DNA of 64,000 nt from Xanthomonas chitinilytica (GTDB lineage Bacteria; Pseudomonadota; Gammaproteobacteria; Xanthomonadales; Xanthomonadaceae): assembly GCF_026107455.2 (NCBI RefSeq), contig NZ_JAPCHY010000008.1, positions 62,001 through 126,000 of the forward strand. Reading direction: 5' to 3'. Position 1 is the stretch's first letter; every line of letters begins with the position of its first letter. Below, one piece after another: positions 38,490 to 48,815 of the stretch. The translations under genes were made by a program, and so were the position numbers. Below the pieces are notes generated by a model. It had not been told where the DNA came from and searched no databases. It saw only the letters and a program-made list of their open reading frames with translations.

Positions 38490-38603
38490 ATTCCGCTGTT
38501 GAGAGGCTCTTCGGCTGTTGAGAGCATCTCGGCTGCCGAGATGCGCCTCGGCTGTTGAAGGGCGCCCTGGCGGTTGAAAGGCACTCCGGCTGACGGAGTG
38601 CGC
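38490..38603. repeat. array of six imperfect ~19-bp repeats
   Basis: The core CGGCTGTTGA recurs with starts of GCTG/GCGG at 38495, 38514, 38532, 38551, 38570 and 38589 (steps 19, 18, 19, 19, 19). Two units are self-complementary (CTCGGCTGCCGAG and ACTCCG-GCTGA-CGGAGT). The period is not a multiple of three and there are no unique spacers, so it is neither coding nor CRISPR-like. Confidence 0.7.
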
Positions 38604-38680
38604 TCCCTGCCCGCAAGAAGGCCCTTCTCCCATTCGCAGGGAAGGGCACGCCATTGGGTGCCTTGGTGCTGTTCGGAAAG

Positions 38681-38705
38681 TTCGCGACTGACGTCGCTCC
38701 TGCAA
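38681..38705. repeat. single arm of the GTAGGAGCGACGTCAGTCGC repeat family
   Basis: TTCGCGACTGACGTCGCTCC followed by TGCAA is one arm of the repeat found as inverted pairs elsewhere in the window. No partner arm is visible nearby. Confidence 0.75.
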
Positions 38706-38834
38706 CATTCCCCGGGCGACGCTGCCAGCGGTAGCCGCCGATGGCGTGACCGCTCGCCCCGGTGAAACCCCCGGGCCATTCGGCTGTCGGCAAACGGTGC
38801 GCAGGGATGGCGGCGAAAATTCCGTGGGCGGTGC

Positions 38835-41168
<2,334 letters not shown>

Positions 41169-41170
41169 GG

Positions 41171-43021
41171 CTACAGGACCGCGCTCTGGAAGTCGAAGTT
41201 GAGTTCGCTGCCGGCCGCCTGCACCACGTTGCCCTGGATGAAGTCGACACCCCCCATCCACATGGCGGCCGCGGCCTGCGGATCCTCGATCTGCTGGCCG
41301 ATGATCTGCAGGCCGGCGCGGTGCGCGACATCGATCGCGCCGCGCAGTTCATCGCGCAGCGCCGGGTTGTTGTGGCTGCCGGAGAAGCGTGCGGCCATGC
41401 GGATGAAGCCCAGCGGCAGCTGGGTCAGCAGCGCGTTGGCTTCCGGGCCGGGTTCGAACTGGCTGAGGCAGAACTGCACCCCGGCCGGCATCAGCCGCGC
41501 GCAGAACTGCTGCAGGGTGACGGCGTGGATCAGGGCGTCGGGCAGGCGTACGTCGACCACCAGCGAGGTGCCGGCAACGCCGCGCTCGACCAGCGACTGC
41601 AGCAGCCAGTCGGCGAAGGCGTCGCGCGCCAGCGTGCGCAGCGACTGCGAGACGAACAGCCGCAGCGGCGGGGTGGCGTGCTGGTAGAGATGCAGCAGCC
41701 CCAGCGAGTGGTCCATCACCTGCTGGTCGAGGTCGACGATGCGGCCGGCCGCCTCGGCGGCCGGGATCACCTGGCCGGCCGAAAGCACGCTGCCGTCGCT
41801 CTGGCGCAGCCGCAGCAGCACCTGGTACTGCGCGGTATCGCCGCCGGCCACCGCCACGATCGGCTGGTACGCCAGCTCCAGCTGGCCGTCGAGCAGGGCC
41901 AGCTGTTCCTGTGAGTTGCTGTCCTCGCGCGGGACGAAGGCGGCCGCGCCATTGCTGAGCAGGCGCGCCTGCAGCGCGGTGCGCTCCACCGCCTCCAGCG
42001 CGGTGCCGGCATCGGCGAAGCCGGCCGACAGCGCGGCGTAGCCGGCCACGGCCCGCAGGTGCACCGATTCCTCGTCGCGGACCAGGAACGGGCGCGCCGA
42101 CAGCCCAGTGCGTATCGATTGCGCCAGCGCTTCGAGCTGCGCCTCGTCGGCGCCGCGCGTGAGCAGCAGGAAGCTGTTGTCGTTCAGGCGCGCCAGCGGA
42201 TACGGACTGGCGACCTCGGCCAGGCGCTGTCCGGCCTGCACCATCAGCCGTTCGAACGCGGCATAGCCGTAGCGTTCGCGCAGGCCCAGGGCGCTGGCGA
42301 CCTCGATGAACAGCAGGCCGCCGCTGGCGCCGTCCTGCAGGGCGGCGGTGAGCTGCTGCATCACGTTGTGGCGGGTCGGCAGCCCGGTTTCCGGGTTGTT
42401 CAATGCCGGCGTGGCCGCGCCCGCGTGCTGGGCCTGCTGACGCGAGCGACGGATGCGGTTGGAGACCGCCGCGATCAGGTGCCGTGGCCGGATCGGCTTG
42501 GTGAGGAAGTCGTCGGCGCCGCTGTCGAGTACCTCGAACTGGCGTTCCGGGTCCGGGTCGCCGGTCAGGAACACGATCGGCAGCAACTGCTGCTGCGGCT
42601 GCTGGCGGATCAGTGCGGTCAGGCGCATGCCGTCCAGGCCGGGCATGTGCAGGTCCATCAGGATCAGGTCGGGGTGGTGTTCGGTGATGGCCTGCTGCAC
42701 GCCTTCGGCTTCCATCTGCACGATGGCCTGCATCCCGGCGCCGTGCAGCACGCTCTGTGCGAACAGGGCCTGGGAACGGTCGTCCTCGACGATCAGTACC
42801 CGGTACGGGGATTCGGGCGCCGCCGCGGCGGCCACGGCGCCGCTGTCGCTGGCCGTCGCGCTGCGGGGCGCTGCCGGGGACGGAGGCGCGGCGATCACTT
42901 CGGCCGGCGTCGGTTGCGGCGCTGCCGGAGCCTCGCTGGCCCAGCGCTGCCAATACCCCGGCGGCGGGATTTCCGCGCCGGGGGCGCGTGTTGTCGATGC
43001 GACGTTGTCGGTGGCGGCCAT
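41171..43021 (-). CDS. response regulator with degenerate GGDEF and EAL domains
   Basis: In 616 residues, a Pro/Ala-rich N-terminus (1-70) precedes a receiver with phospho-Asp in [19 protein letters not shown]-type domain has the signature replaced ([14 protein letters not shown] where GGDEF is expected). The EAL-type domain has the EAL signature replaced by QVLLRLRQ, the catalytic DDFG by SQFEPG, the KID block by FIRMAA and the N of 'N.S' by S (FVSQSLRTL). It should therefore have neither cyclase nor phosphodiesterase activity and may bind c-di-GMP or partners as an output adaptor. The Shine-Dalgarno GGGAG supports the ATG at 43021. It is probably phosphorylated by the adjacent hybrid kinase. 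Confidence 0.9.
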   Translation of the reverse strand: MAATDNVASTTRAPGAEIPPPGYWQRWASEAPAAPQPTPAEVIAAPPSPAAPRSATASDSGAVAAAAAPESPYRVLIVEDDRSQALFAQSVLHGAGMQAIVQMEAEGVQQAITEHHPDLILMDLHMPGLDGMRLTALIRQQPQQQLLPIVFLTGDPDPERQFEVLDSGADDFLTKPIRPRHLIAAVSNRIRRSRQQAQHAGAATPALNNPETGLPTRHNVMQQLTAALQDGASGGLLFIEVASALGLRERYGYAAFERLMVQAGQRLAEVASPYPLARLNDNSFLLLTRGADEAQLEALAQSIRTGLSARPFLVRDEESVHLRAVAGYAALSAGFADAGTALEAVERTALQARLLSNGAAAFVPREDSNSQEQLALLDGQLELAYQPIVAVAGGDTAQYQVLLRLRQSDGSVLSAGQVIPAAEAAGRIVDLDQQVMDHSLGLLHLYQHATPPLRLFVSQSLRTLARDAFADWLLQSLVERGVAGTSLVVDVRLPDALIHAVTLQQFCARLMPAGVQFCLSQFEPGPEANALLTQLPLGFIRMAARFSGSHNNPALRDELRGAIDVAHRAGLQIIGQQIEDPQAAAAMWMGGVDFIQGNVVQAAGSELNFDFQSAVL

Positions 43022-43058
43022 CGTTACTCCCTGTATGCGGCGCATTATGCGATGAAGC

Positions 43059-43688
43059 CTACGGTGGCAGCGAATGCCCGCCACGCGTCGCTGGCGGCGT
43101 GCCTGCCCGGGCGCCGAACAGCCAGCGTACACCCCGCGACAGCATCCGCCACGCCAGCCAGACCAGCAGCGCGCCGGTCAGGCTGGCGGCGAGCACGAAC
43201 GCCAGCGCCAGCCAGGGATGGGCCAGCGCCAGCGCCAGCGCGCCGACCACCACGGTGTCCTCGGCCAGCGAGGCCACCCAGTTGCTGGCCGGCTCCGGCG
43301 AGGTGTTGAGCAAGGCCCGCGTTCCGGCCTTCAGGCCGTGGCTGGCCAGGGCGACCCCGGCACCGGCGGCCAGCACCCCGGTGCTGAGTTCGCCGTCGGG
43401 CGAGAGCGTGGCCGCGGCCAGGAACGCCCCGGCCGGTACCCGGGCCAGGGTCTGCAGCAGGTCCCAGATCGAATCCACGCCGGGGATCTTGTCGGCGAAG
43501 AACTCGGCGATGGCCAGTGCGGCCGACGTGCCCAGCACCCACCACGACTGCGTGGCCTGCAGCGCCGGCGGCAGTTCGACCCAGCCCAGCAGGCCGGCCA
43601 GGCCGACGCCGAACACGGTCAGGTATACGCGGATGCCGGCCAGCCACGCCAGCAGGATGCCGATGACGAACAGGTGGGCTTCGGTCAT
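43059..43688 (-). CDS. DUF4126 membrane protein
   Basis: The 209-residue protein has four to five hydrophobic helices. The conserved blocks are GILLAWLAGIRVYLTVFGVG, EFFADKIPGVDSIWDLLQT and GLKAGTRALLNTSPEPASNW, which define DUF4126. Function unknown. The start at 43688 is chosen over 43730 because the hydrophobic N-terminus begins there. It ends 38 bp before the REC/EAL start and could form the head of that operon. Confidence 0.85.
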   Translation of the reverse strand: MTEAHLFVIGILLAWLAGIRVYLTVFGVGLAGLLGWVELPPALQATQSWWVLGTSAALAIAEFFADKIPGVDSIWDLLQTLARVPAGAFLAAATLSPDGELSTGVLAAGAGVALASHGLKAGTRALLNTSPEPASNWVASLAEDTVVVGALALALAHPWLALAFVLAASLTGALLVWLAWRMLSRGVRWLFGARAGTPPATRGGHSLPP

Positions 43689-43864
43689 GGTCGCAGCTTC
43701 GCGCAGGAATACGCCGGACAGGAGCGACACTATCGATGATGCCCGGGGCGATTGCCAGCCGGCGCGCGGCGGTGGCCGGCCCGGCTGGCATTACACTAGC
43801 CCGTCATTTTCCAAAGGAGCGGTGGCGACCCCCGTCCGTTGTGGACGGCGCGCCGGATCCCGTC

Positions 43865-44596
43865 ATGAACGACCGACCTTCATCGCGCTTCCAGATCGTC
43901 CACCGTGGCGCACAGCGCAGCCGCCGCTGGTGGGTGGCCGCGATCGCCGTGCCCTGGCTGCTGTCGCTGCTGCTGGCCGGGCTGCTGGGGCGGTTCACCG
44001 CGGCCGACGCGGGCGACCTGGGTACGCGGCTGCGCCAGAGCGAGCGCCAGCTGGCCGAACAGCAGCGCACCATCGAGGAGCTGCGCCAGCGCGAGGCCAC
44101 GCTGCAGGCGTCCGACCGCATCAGCCGCGCGGCCAATACCGAAGTGCAGGCCTCGCTGGCCGAGCGCGACGAGGAAATCGCCGGGTTGCGCGCCGATGTC
44201 GCCTTCTACGAGCGGCTGGTCGGCGCCACCAGCCAGCGCAAGGGGCTCAGCGTCCATTCCGCGGAGTTCTCCCCGGAAGCCGCCGGCACCTGGCACTACA
44301 GCGTGGTGCTGACCCAGAATCTCAACCGCGGTGCGATCAGCCAGGGGCAGATGCGCTTCTCGGTGGAGGGGGTGAAGGACGGCAAGCTGACCACGGTCAG
44401 CTGGGACGAACTGCACCAGCGCAAGGCAGTGCCGGGGCAGGAGTATTCGTTCCGTTATTTCCAGCAATTGAACGGCAGCGTGATGCTGCCCAAGGATTTC
44501 ACCCCGCAACGTGTGAGAGTCTCTCTGGGTGGCCCGGGTGGGGCCGCGACCCAGAATTTCGATTGGAAACTCGCCGGCAGCGGCAGAGGGGAGTAG
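43865..44596 (+). CDS. DUF6776-family membrane-anchored coiled-coil protein
   Basis: The 243-residue protein has one membrane helix (about 22-43, WWVAAIAVPWLLSLLLAGLL), a coiled coil over about 52-110 (LRQSERQLAEQQRTIEELRQ) and a C-terminal beta-rich domain (YSVVLTQNLNRGAISQGQMR). This protein directly upstream of a bactofilin gene is a recurrent pair in gammaproteobacteria. Its role is probably structural or in envelope organisation. The bactofilin ATG follows after two bases. Confidence 0.82.
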   Translation: MNDRPSSRFQIVHRGAQRSRRWWVAAIAVPWLLSLLLAGLLGRFTAADAGDLGTRLRQSERQLAEQQRTIEELRQREATLQASDRISRAANTEVQASLAERDEEIAGLRADVAFYERLVGATSQRKGLSVHSAEFSPEAAGTWHYSVVLTQNLNRGAISQGQMRFSVEGVKDGKLTTVSWDELHQRKAVPGQEYSFRYFQQLNGSVMLPKDFTPQRVRVSLGGPGGAATQNFDWKLAGSGRGE

Positions 44597-44598
44597 GT

Positions 44599-45033
44599 AT
44601 GTTCGGTAGCAAGTCCGGCCGTGATGGCCATCTCGTCGTGGACGCGTTGATCGGTCCGCAGGTGGTGATCCGCGGCGACATTGTGTTCAGCGGCGGGCTG
44701 TACGTGGAAGGCCGCATCGAGGGCAAGGTGGTGGCCGAGGACGGCGCCAATGCCACCCTGACGCTGGCCGAGCAGGGCTGCATCGAGGGCGAGATACGCG
44801 CCTCGGTGGTGGTGCTCAGCGGTCGCCTCGAGGGCGACGTGCACGCCAGCGACCGGGTCGAACTGACGTCCACCGCCCGGGTCGCGGGCAATGTCCACTA
44901 CCAGGTGGTGGAAATGAGCGCCGGTGCGCAGCTGACCGGGCGCCTGATCCACACCACGTCGGTGACCGCGCTGCCGTCGCCGGCCGCCGGCGAGGAAAAG
45001 GCCGCGCTGAAGCTGGCTGCCTCCAGCGCTTGA
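44599..45033 (+). CDS. bactofilin (polymer-forming cytoskeletal protein)
   Basis: The 144-residue protein consists of the right-handed beta-helix of bactofilins, with turns [40 protein letters not shown] and [20 protein letters not shown]. Short unstructured tails flank it. Bactofilins form filaments that position cell-wall or envelope enzymes. Translationally coupled to the DUF6776 gene. Confidence 0.93.
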   Translation: MFGSKSGRDGHLVVDALIGPQVVIRGDIVFSGGLYVEGRIEGKVVAEDGANATLTLAEQGCIEGEIRASVVVLSGRLEGDVHASDRVELTSTARVAGNVHYQVVEMSAGAQLTGRLIHTTSVTALPSPAAGEEKAALKLAASSA

Positions 45034-45064
45034 ATCGGCCGTCGGCCGCCCCCATGCTGGGCGC

Positions 45065-45454
45065 ATGAGTACGCTTGTCTCCCTGCCCGGTGCGCCGGCC
45101 GCCGCGCCCGACTACCAGTCGCTGGACCGTCCGTTGAATTTCACCGCGGCCGCCGCCGCCAAGGTGCGTGAGCTGATCCAGGACGAAGGCAACGATGCCC
45201 TGGCCCTGCGCGTCTACATCCAGGGCGGCGGCTGTTCCGGATTCCAGTACGGCTTCGAGTTCGACGAGAACCGGGCCGAGGACGATCTGGCGGTCGATAC
45301 CGATGGCGTCACCCTGCTGGTGGATCCGCTCAGCCTGCAGTACCTGATGGGCGCGGAAGTGGACTACAGCGAGAGCCTGACCGGCGCCCAGTTCGTGATC
45401 CGCAATCCCAACGCCCGCACCACCTGCGGCTGCGGCAGCAGTTTCACGGTGTGA
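45065..45454 (+). CDS. erpA: iron-sulfur cluster insertion protein ErpA
   Basis: The A-type carrier of 129 residues has the three ligand cysteines: Cys57 in [15 protein letters not shown] and Cys121 and Cys123 in [11 protein letters not shown]. It delivers Fe-S clusters to apo-enzymes of respiration and isoprenoid synthesis. It is located 31 bp after the bactofilin gene, an arrangement common in this family of bacteria. Confidence 0.96.
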   Translation: MSTLVSLPGAPAAAPDYQSLDRPLNFTAAAAAKVRELIQDEGNDALALRVYIQGGGCSGFQYGFEFDENRAEDDLAVDTDGVTLLVDPLSLQYLMGAEVDYSESLTGAQFVIRNPNARTTCGCGSSFTV

Positions 45455-45515
45455 CGGCGCGCCGCCTGCGGGCGGCGGGTTGCGGCTGCCACGCTTTGCC
45501 GGCACGCTCTGCCGG

Positions 45516-46421
45516 ATGCCGAACACATCACTGGAGTTTGCCGGCTACGCCTTTGCAGGCGAGCCGCTGGACCGCGCCGACACGTTGCGCGGAGATGCCG
45601 AGGCGCTGGCCGGGCTGTGGCCCGCGGCGCGGATACTGGTACTGGACCACGACGGCAACGCCTACGCCGATGACGAAGGCCGCCCGCTGCCGTTGACCGG
45701 CGCGGAACTGGGCGGCGGCCCGGGCACGGCGATCTTCCTCGGGCTGCGCGAGGGTCGTGCCCATTTTTCGCTGGAATCGGAGGCGGTGCCGGTGCAGGCG
45801 CCGCGCCGCGTCGACCTGCGCCAGGCCGCGGCCAGCTGGCCGGCCGCCGACTCCAGCCTGTTCTGCTATGCCCGCGGCATGTCCTACTGGCAGTCGCGGA
45901 CCCGCTTCTGCGGCGTCTGCGGCGGCGCCGTCGCATTCGACCGCGGCGGCTTCGTCGGCCATTGCCGGCAATGCGGCAACGAACACTATCCGCGGGTGGA
46001 TCCGGCGGTGATCGTCGCGGTCGAGAACGATGGCCGGCTGCTGCTGGGCCGGCAACCGAACTGGGCGCCGCGGCGCTGGTCGGTGATCGCCGGTTTCGTC
46101 GAGCCGGGCGAATCGCTGGAGCAGACCGTGGCCCGCGAGGTGTTCGAGGAAACCCGGGTGCGGGTGCGCGAGTGCCGCTACCTGGGTACCCAGCCATGGC
46201 CGTTCCCCGGCGCGCTGATGCTGGGCTTCCGCGCCAGCGCCGAGGACGACGCGCCGACCGTGGACGGCGAACTGGAGGACGCGCGCTGGTTCACCGTCGA
46301 CGAGGTGGCCGCTGCGCTGCGCCGCGAACACGAGGACGATGGCCAGGGCATCCTGCTGCCGCCGAGGATCTCCATCGCACGCAGCCTGATCGAGCATTGG
46401 TACCATCGCACGCGTGGTTGA
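45516..46421 (+). CDS. nudC: NAD+ diphosphatase (NudC)
   Basis: The 301-residue protein has the zinc ribbon (FCGVCGGAVAFD, then CRQCGNEHYPRVDPAVIV), a Nudix box GFVEPGESLEQTVAREVFEE and the NudC signature TQPWPFPGALMLGF (family SQPWPFPxS). It hydrolyses NAD(H) and decaps NAD-capped RNA. The ATG at 45516 is favoured over a TTG at 45480. Confidence 0.94.
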   Translation: MPNTSLEFAGYAFAGEPLDRADTLRGDAEALAGLWPAARILVLDHDGNAYADDEGRPLPLTGAELGGGPGTAIFLGLREGRAHFSLESEAVPVQAPRRVDLRQAAASWPAADSSLFCYARGMSYWQSRTRFCGVCGGAVAFDRGGFVGHCRQCGNEHYPRVDPAVIVAVENDGRLLLGRQPNWAPRRWSVIAGFVEPGESLEQTVAREVFEETRVRVRECRYLGTQPWPFPGALMLGFRASAEDDAPTVDGELEDARWFTVDEVAAALRREHEDDGQGILLPPRISIARSLIEHWYHRTRG

Positions 46422-46517
46422 GCCGGCCTGCCCGCGCCTGGCCCATCCCGCCGCGGCAGCGTTGCCGCATACGAAGCGCTGACGGCCACGGACTAGAATC
46501 GAGCCAGGAGGATTTCC

Positions 46518-47411
46518 ATGTTCACGACCCTGGTCGCGGTGATCGTCGCGCTGGTGCTGGGCCATGTGGCACCGGCCCTGGTGGCGTCGCTGCGCCGCTT
46601 CGACTGGTACGGCAGCTGGGTGCGCTGGCTGGATGCGCAGGGCGGGGAGGGCAGCTTCTGGCGCAGCCGCTACGGCATCGCCTTGGCGATAGTGCCGTTG
46701 CTGCTGCCGGTGGCACTGCTGCAGTGGTTGCTGGACGGCTGGTGGCTGGGCCTGCCGGCACTGTTGTTCGGGGTGGTGGTCATGACCCTGTGCTGGGGGC
46801 CGCGCGACCTGGACCGGGACGTGGAGGCGGTGATCGATGCCGACGATGCCACCACCCGGCATGCCGCCATCGCCCAGCTGCAGGCGGCAGGCGGCAGCCT
46901 GCACCAGGACGTGCCGTCGCTGGTGGAGGCGACCATGTTCAACGCGCTGCGGCGCTGGTTCGCCACATTGCTCTGGTTCCTGCTGCTGGGGCCGGTGGGC
47001 GCGGTGGCGTACCGGCTGCTGGCGCTGGTGGTGGAAGGGCCGTTCGCGGTACTGCTGCCGGTGGAAAACGGCCGCGGCGCGCGGCGCGCGCTGGAAGTGA
47101 TGGAGTGGCCGGTGGCGCAGCTGATGGCGCTGTCGATCGCGCTGGTGGGCAATTTCGACACGGTATTCACCGCCTGGCGCACGGCCGAAGGCGGGCGCTG
47201 GTCGCTGTCGGCCGCGTTCCTGGGGGCGGTGGCCCGCGCCAGCGTCAGCGCCGAGCTGCGCGAGGAGGCGCACGACTACGCCGATGCCGGCATCGCGCCG
47301 GTCTGGCGGCGACTGCCGGAACTGCGCGACGTGATGGGCCTGGTCTGGCGGATGCTGCTGCTGTGGCTGGTGCTGCTGGCGTTGCTGATCATCGCCGGCT
47401 GGGTGAGTTGA
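46518..47411 (+). CDS. ampE: AmpE-like regulatory membrane protein
   Basis: The 297-residue membrane protein has N-terminal LGHVAPALVASLRRFDWYGS, helices around 57-95 and 150-180, and a final C-terminal helix. The region GPRDLDRDVEAVID matches the conserved AmpE segment. AmpE is a presumed sensor or modulator of ampicillin-inducible beta-lactamase in enterobacteria. No ampD or ampC gene is present here, so its role may differ. TAGAAT at 46494-46499 and CAGGAGG before the ATG give it its own promoter and ribosome site. Confidence 0.85.
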   Translation: MFTTLVAVIVALVLGHVAPALVASLRRFDWYGSWVRWLDAQGGEGSFWRSRYGIALAIVPLLLPVALLQWLLDGWWLGLPALLFGVVVMTLCWGPRDLDRDVEAVIDADDATTRHAAIAQLQAAGGSLHQDVPSLVEATMFNALRRWFATLLWFLLLGPVGAVAYRLLALVVEGPFAVLLPVENGRGARRALEVMEWPVAQLMALSIALVGNFDTVFTAWRTAEGGRWSLSAAFLGAVARASVSAELREEAHDYADAGIAPVWRRLPELRDVMGLVWRMLLLWLVLLALLIIAGWVS

Positions 47412-47450
47412 AGAGGCGCCGTTCGCCTCAGCGGCCGTCGGTTCCCCTTC

Positions 47451-47516
47451 GGTCGCGACTGACGTCGCTCCCACATTGCATTCCTGCCATCTGTAGGAGC
47501 GACGTCAGTCGCGACC
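47451..47516. repeat. palindromic intergenic repeat, inverted pair
   Basis: Arms 47451-47475 and 47492-47516 are inverted with one mismatch around a 16-nt loop. The right arm reads TGTAGGAGCGACGTCAGTCG. It lies between the convergent genes ampE and the DUF2752 gene, where it could act as a bidirectional terminator or transcript stabiliser. Confidence 0.92.
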
Positions 47517-47595
47517 TTTTCGAGCGGAAGGCGCCGATCCTGACGGACGCGTCGCCACGCGCCGGAAGCGTTTCCGCCGGCAGGGTGTTTTGCGC

Positions 47596-48012
47596 TCAGC
47601 CCGGCGCGAGCAGGGTAAACGGGAACCAGGGCAGGTTGCGGGCGACCCAGTAAACCGGCAACAGAACCAGCCACAGCTTCGGCTCCATCACCACCTTCAT
47701 CAGCGGCTGCAACCAGCGCGGTTGCCAGCCATGGGACCAGGCCACCAGCAGCGGTACCAGTGCCAGGGTGAGCAGCGCGAGCGGGTTCATCGCGAAGGCG
47801 CCGGCGATGTCGCCGTGCACCAGCGCGTGCAGGGCGCGGGTCAGGCCGCAGCCGATGCAGTAGTAGCCGGTGAAGGCGCGGAACATGCACGGCGGGAAGG
47901 GATTGCCTTCGGCGTTGGGATCGAAGTTCCACAACAGCCATACGCCAGCGGGGATCGCGATCGCGACCCCCGCCAGCATTGCGACCTTCAACGGTCGTGG
48001 AGCATTGGTCAT
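47596..48012 (-). CDS. DUF2752 membrane protein
   Basis: This 138-residue protein has three or four helices. The diagnostic DUF2752 motif CMFRAFTGYYCIGCGLTRAL contains the CP/C-x-x-C-G-x-TR-type core. Function unknown; these proteins are usually encoded near TM2 or CD225 genes. It is the last of three co-directional genes, nine bases after the CD225 gene. Confidence 0.86.
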   Translation of the reverse strand: MTNAPRPLKVAMLAGVAIAIPAGVWLLWNFDPNAEGNPFPPCMFRAFTGYYCIGCGLTRALHALVHGDIAGAFAMNPLALLTLALVPLLVAWSHGWQPRWLQPLMKVVMEPKLWLVLLPVYWVARNLPWFPFTLLAPG

Positions 48013-48020
48013 GCGTGCGC

Positions 48021-48341
48021 TTACTGGTACTGCTGCAGCATTTCCATGTAGCCGGTGGTGCCGACCGTGGCGAAGTAGACGATGTTGATCAGCAGGCCGA
48101 TGATCGCCAGCGCAGTGGCCACCCAGCACCAGGTCTTGGCGTTGTCCGAGGCGCGACGGGCACCGTCGATGTCGCCCTGGGCCAGCAGCGAGTTGACCTT
48201 GGACGAGAACACGATCGCGACGATGCCCACCAGGCCCAGCGGGCAGCACAGGCAGGTGGCGAGCACGGTGGCGACGATCGCCCATGCAAGGTGGTTGGGA
48301 ATGCTGCCGGGGGCGGTGCCGACGGGCGGGACGCTGCTCAT
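48021..48341 (-). CDS. CD225/dispanin-like two-helix membrane protein
   Basis: In this 106-residue protein, a Pro-rich N-terminus precedes NHLAWAIVATVLATCLCCPL, with the double cysteine before the Pro of dispanins. KVNSLLAQGDIDGARRASDN and a second helix follow. This is the classic CD225 (IFITM-like) layout in bacteria. It lies between a TM2 and a DUF2752 gene in the same orientation. Its role in bacteria is unknown. Confidence 0.9.
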   Translation of the reverse strand: MSSVPPVGTAPGSIPNHLAWAIVATVLATCLCCPLGLVGIVAIVFSSKVNSLLAQGDIDGARRASDNAKTWCWVATALAIIGLLINIVYFATVGTTGYMEMLQQYQ

Positions 48342-48371
48342 GGAAATCTCCTGGGTTGAGGGAAAAGCGGT

Positions 48372-48701
48372 TCAGCGGGATTTGCAGGAATTGGCCGCGG
48401 TCAGGGGCGAGACGATCATCGCCAGGATCCAGCATAGCGGCGCGGTGATGAAACCGATGAAGACGAACATCAGCAATACGTTGACGAACAGCAGTCCCCA
48501 GTAGCCGAACATGAAGAGCAGCCCGGTACCGACGTTGCCCGCGTACATGTGGCCGATGCCGAAGGTCTGGAAGAAGAACCCCGGCAACACCTCCAGCAAC
48601 GCGGCGGTACCGCCGGACTTGTGCGGGTGGTAGTAGTGGTGGACCTGGGTGGGCGTGACGCTTTCCGCCACGGGAACGGGCGGAGGCGGTTGAGACTGCA
48701 T
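48372..48701 (-). CDS. TM2-domain membrane protein
   Basis: The 109-residue product has a Pro/His-rich N-terminus (VHHYYHPHKSGG) and a TM2 domain, LLEVLPGFFFQTFGIGHMYA followed by GNVGTGLLFMFGYWGLLFVN, with two hydrophobic helices. The ATG at 48701 is selected because AGGGGAA precedes it; a further in-frame ATG exists at 48725. It is the first gene of the TM2-CD225-DUF2752 operon. Confidence 0.86.
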   Translation of the reverse strand: MQSQPPPPVPVAESVTPTQVHHYYHPHKSGGTAALLEVLPGFFFQTFGIGHMYAGNVGTGLLFMFGYWGLLFVNVLLMFVFIGFITAPLCWILAMIVSPLTAANSCKSR

Positions 48702-48815
48702 CGGATTCCCCTGCTTCAAAGTCATGACGGTCGCCTGGCGGATGCCCGCGCCCCCGGCGGCCATTATCGCCGCTAGCCTAGCGACAGCGGTGGTGCGCCG
48801 TAAAGCACCACCGGC

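Noticed and set aside
38490-38603. CRISPR array
   Set aside because: Units are imperfect, contiguous and only 19 bp; there are no unique spacers and no cas genes.
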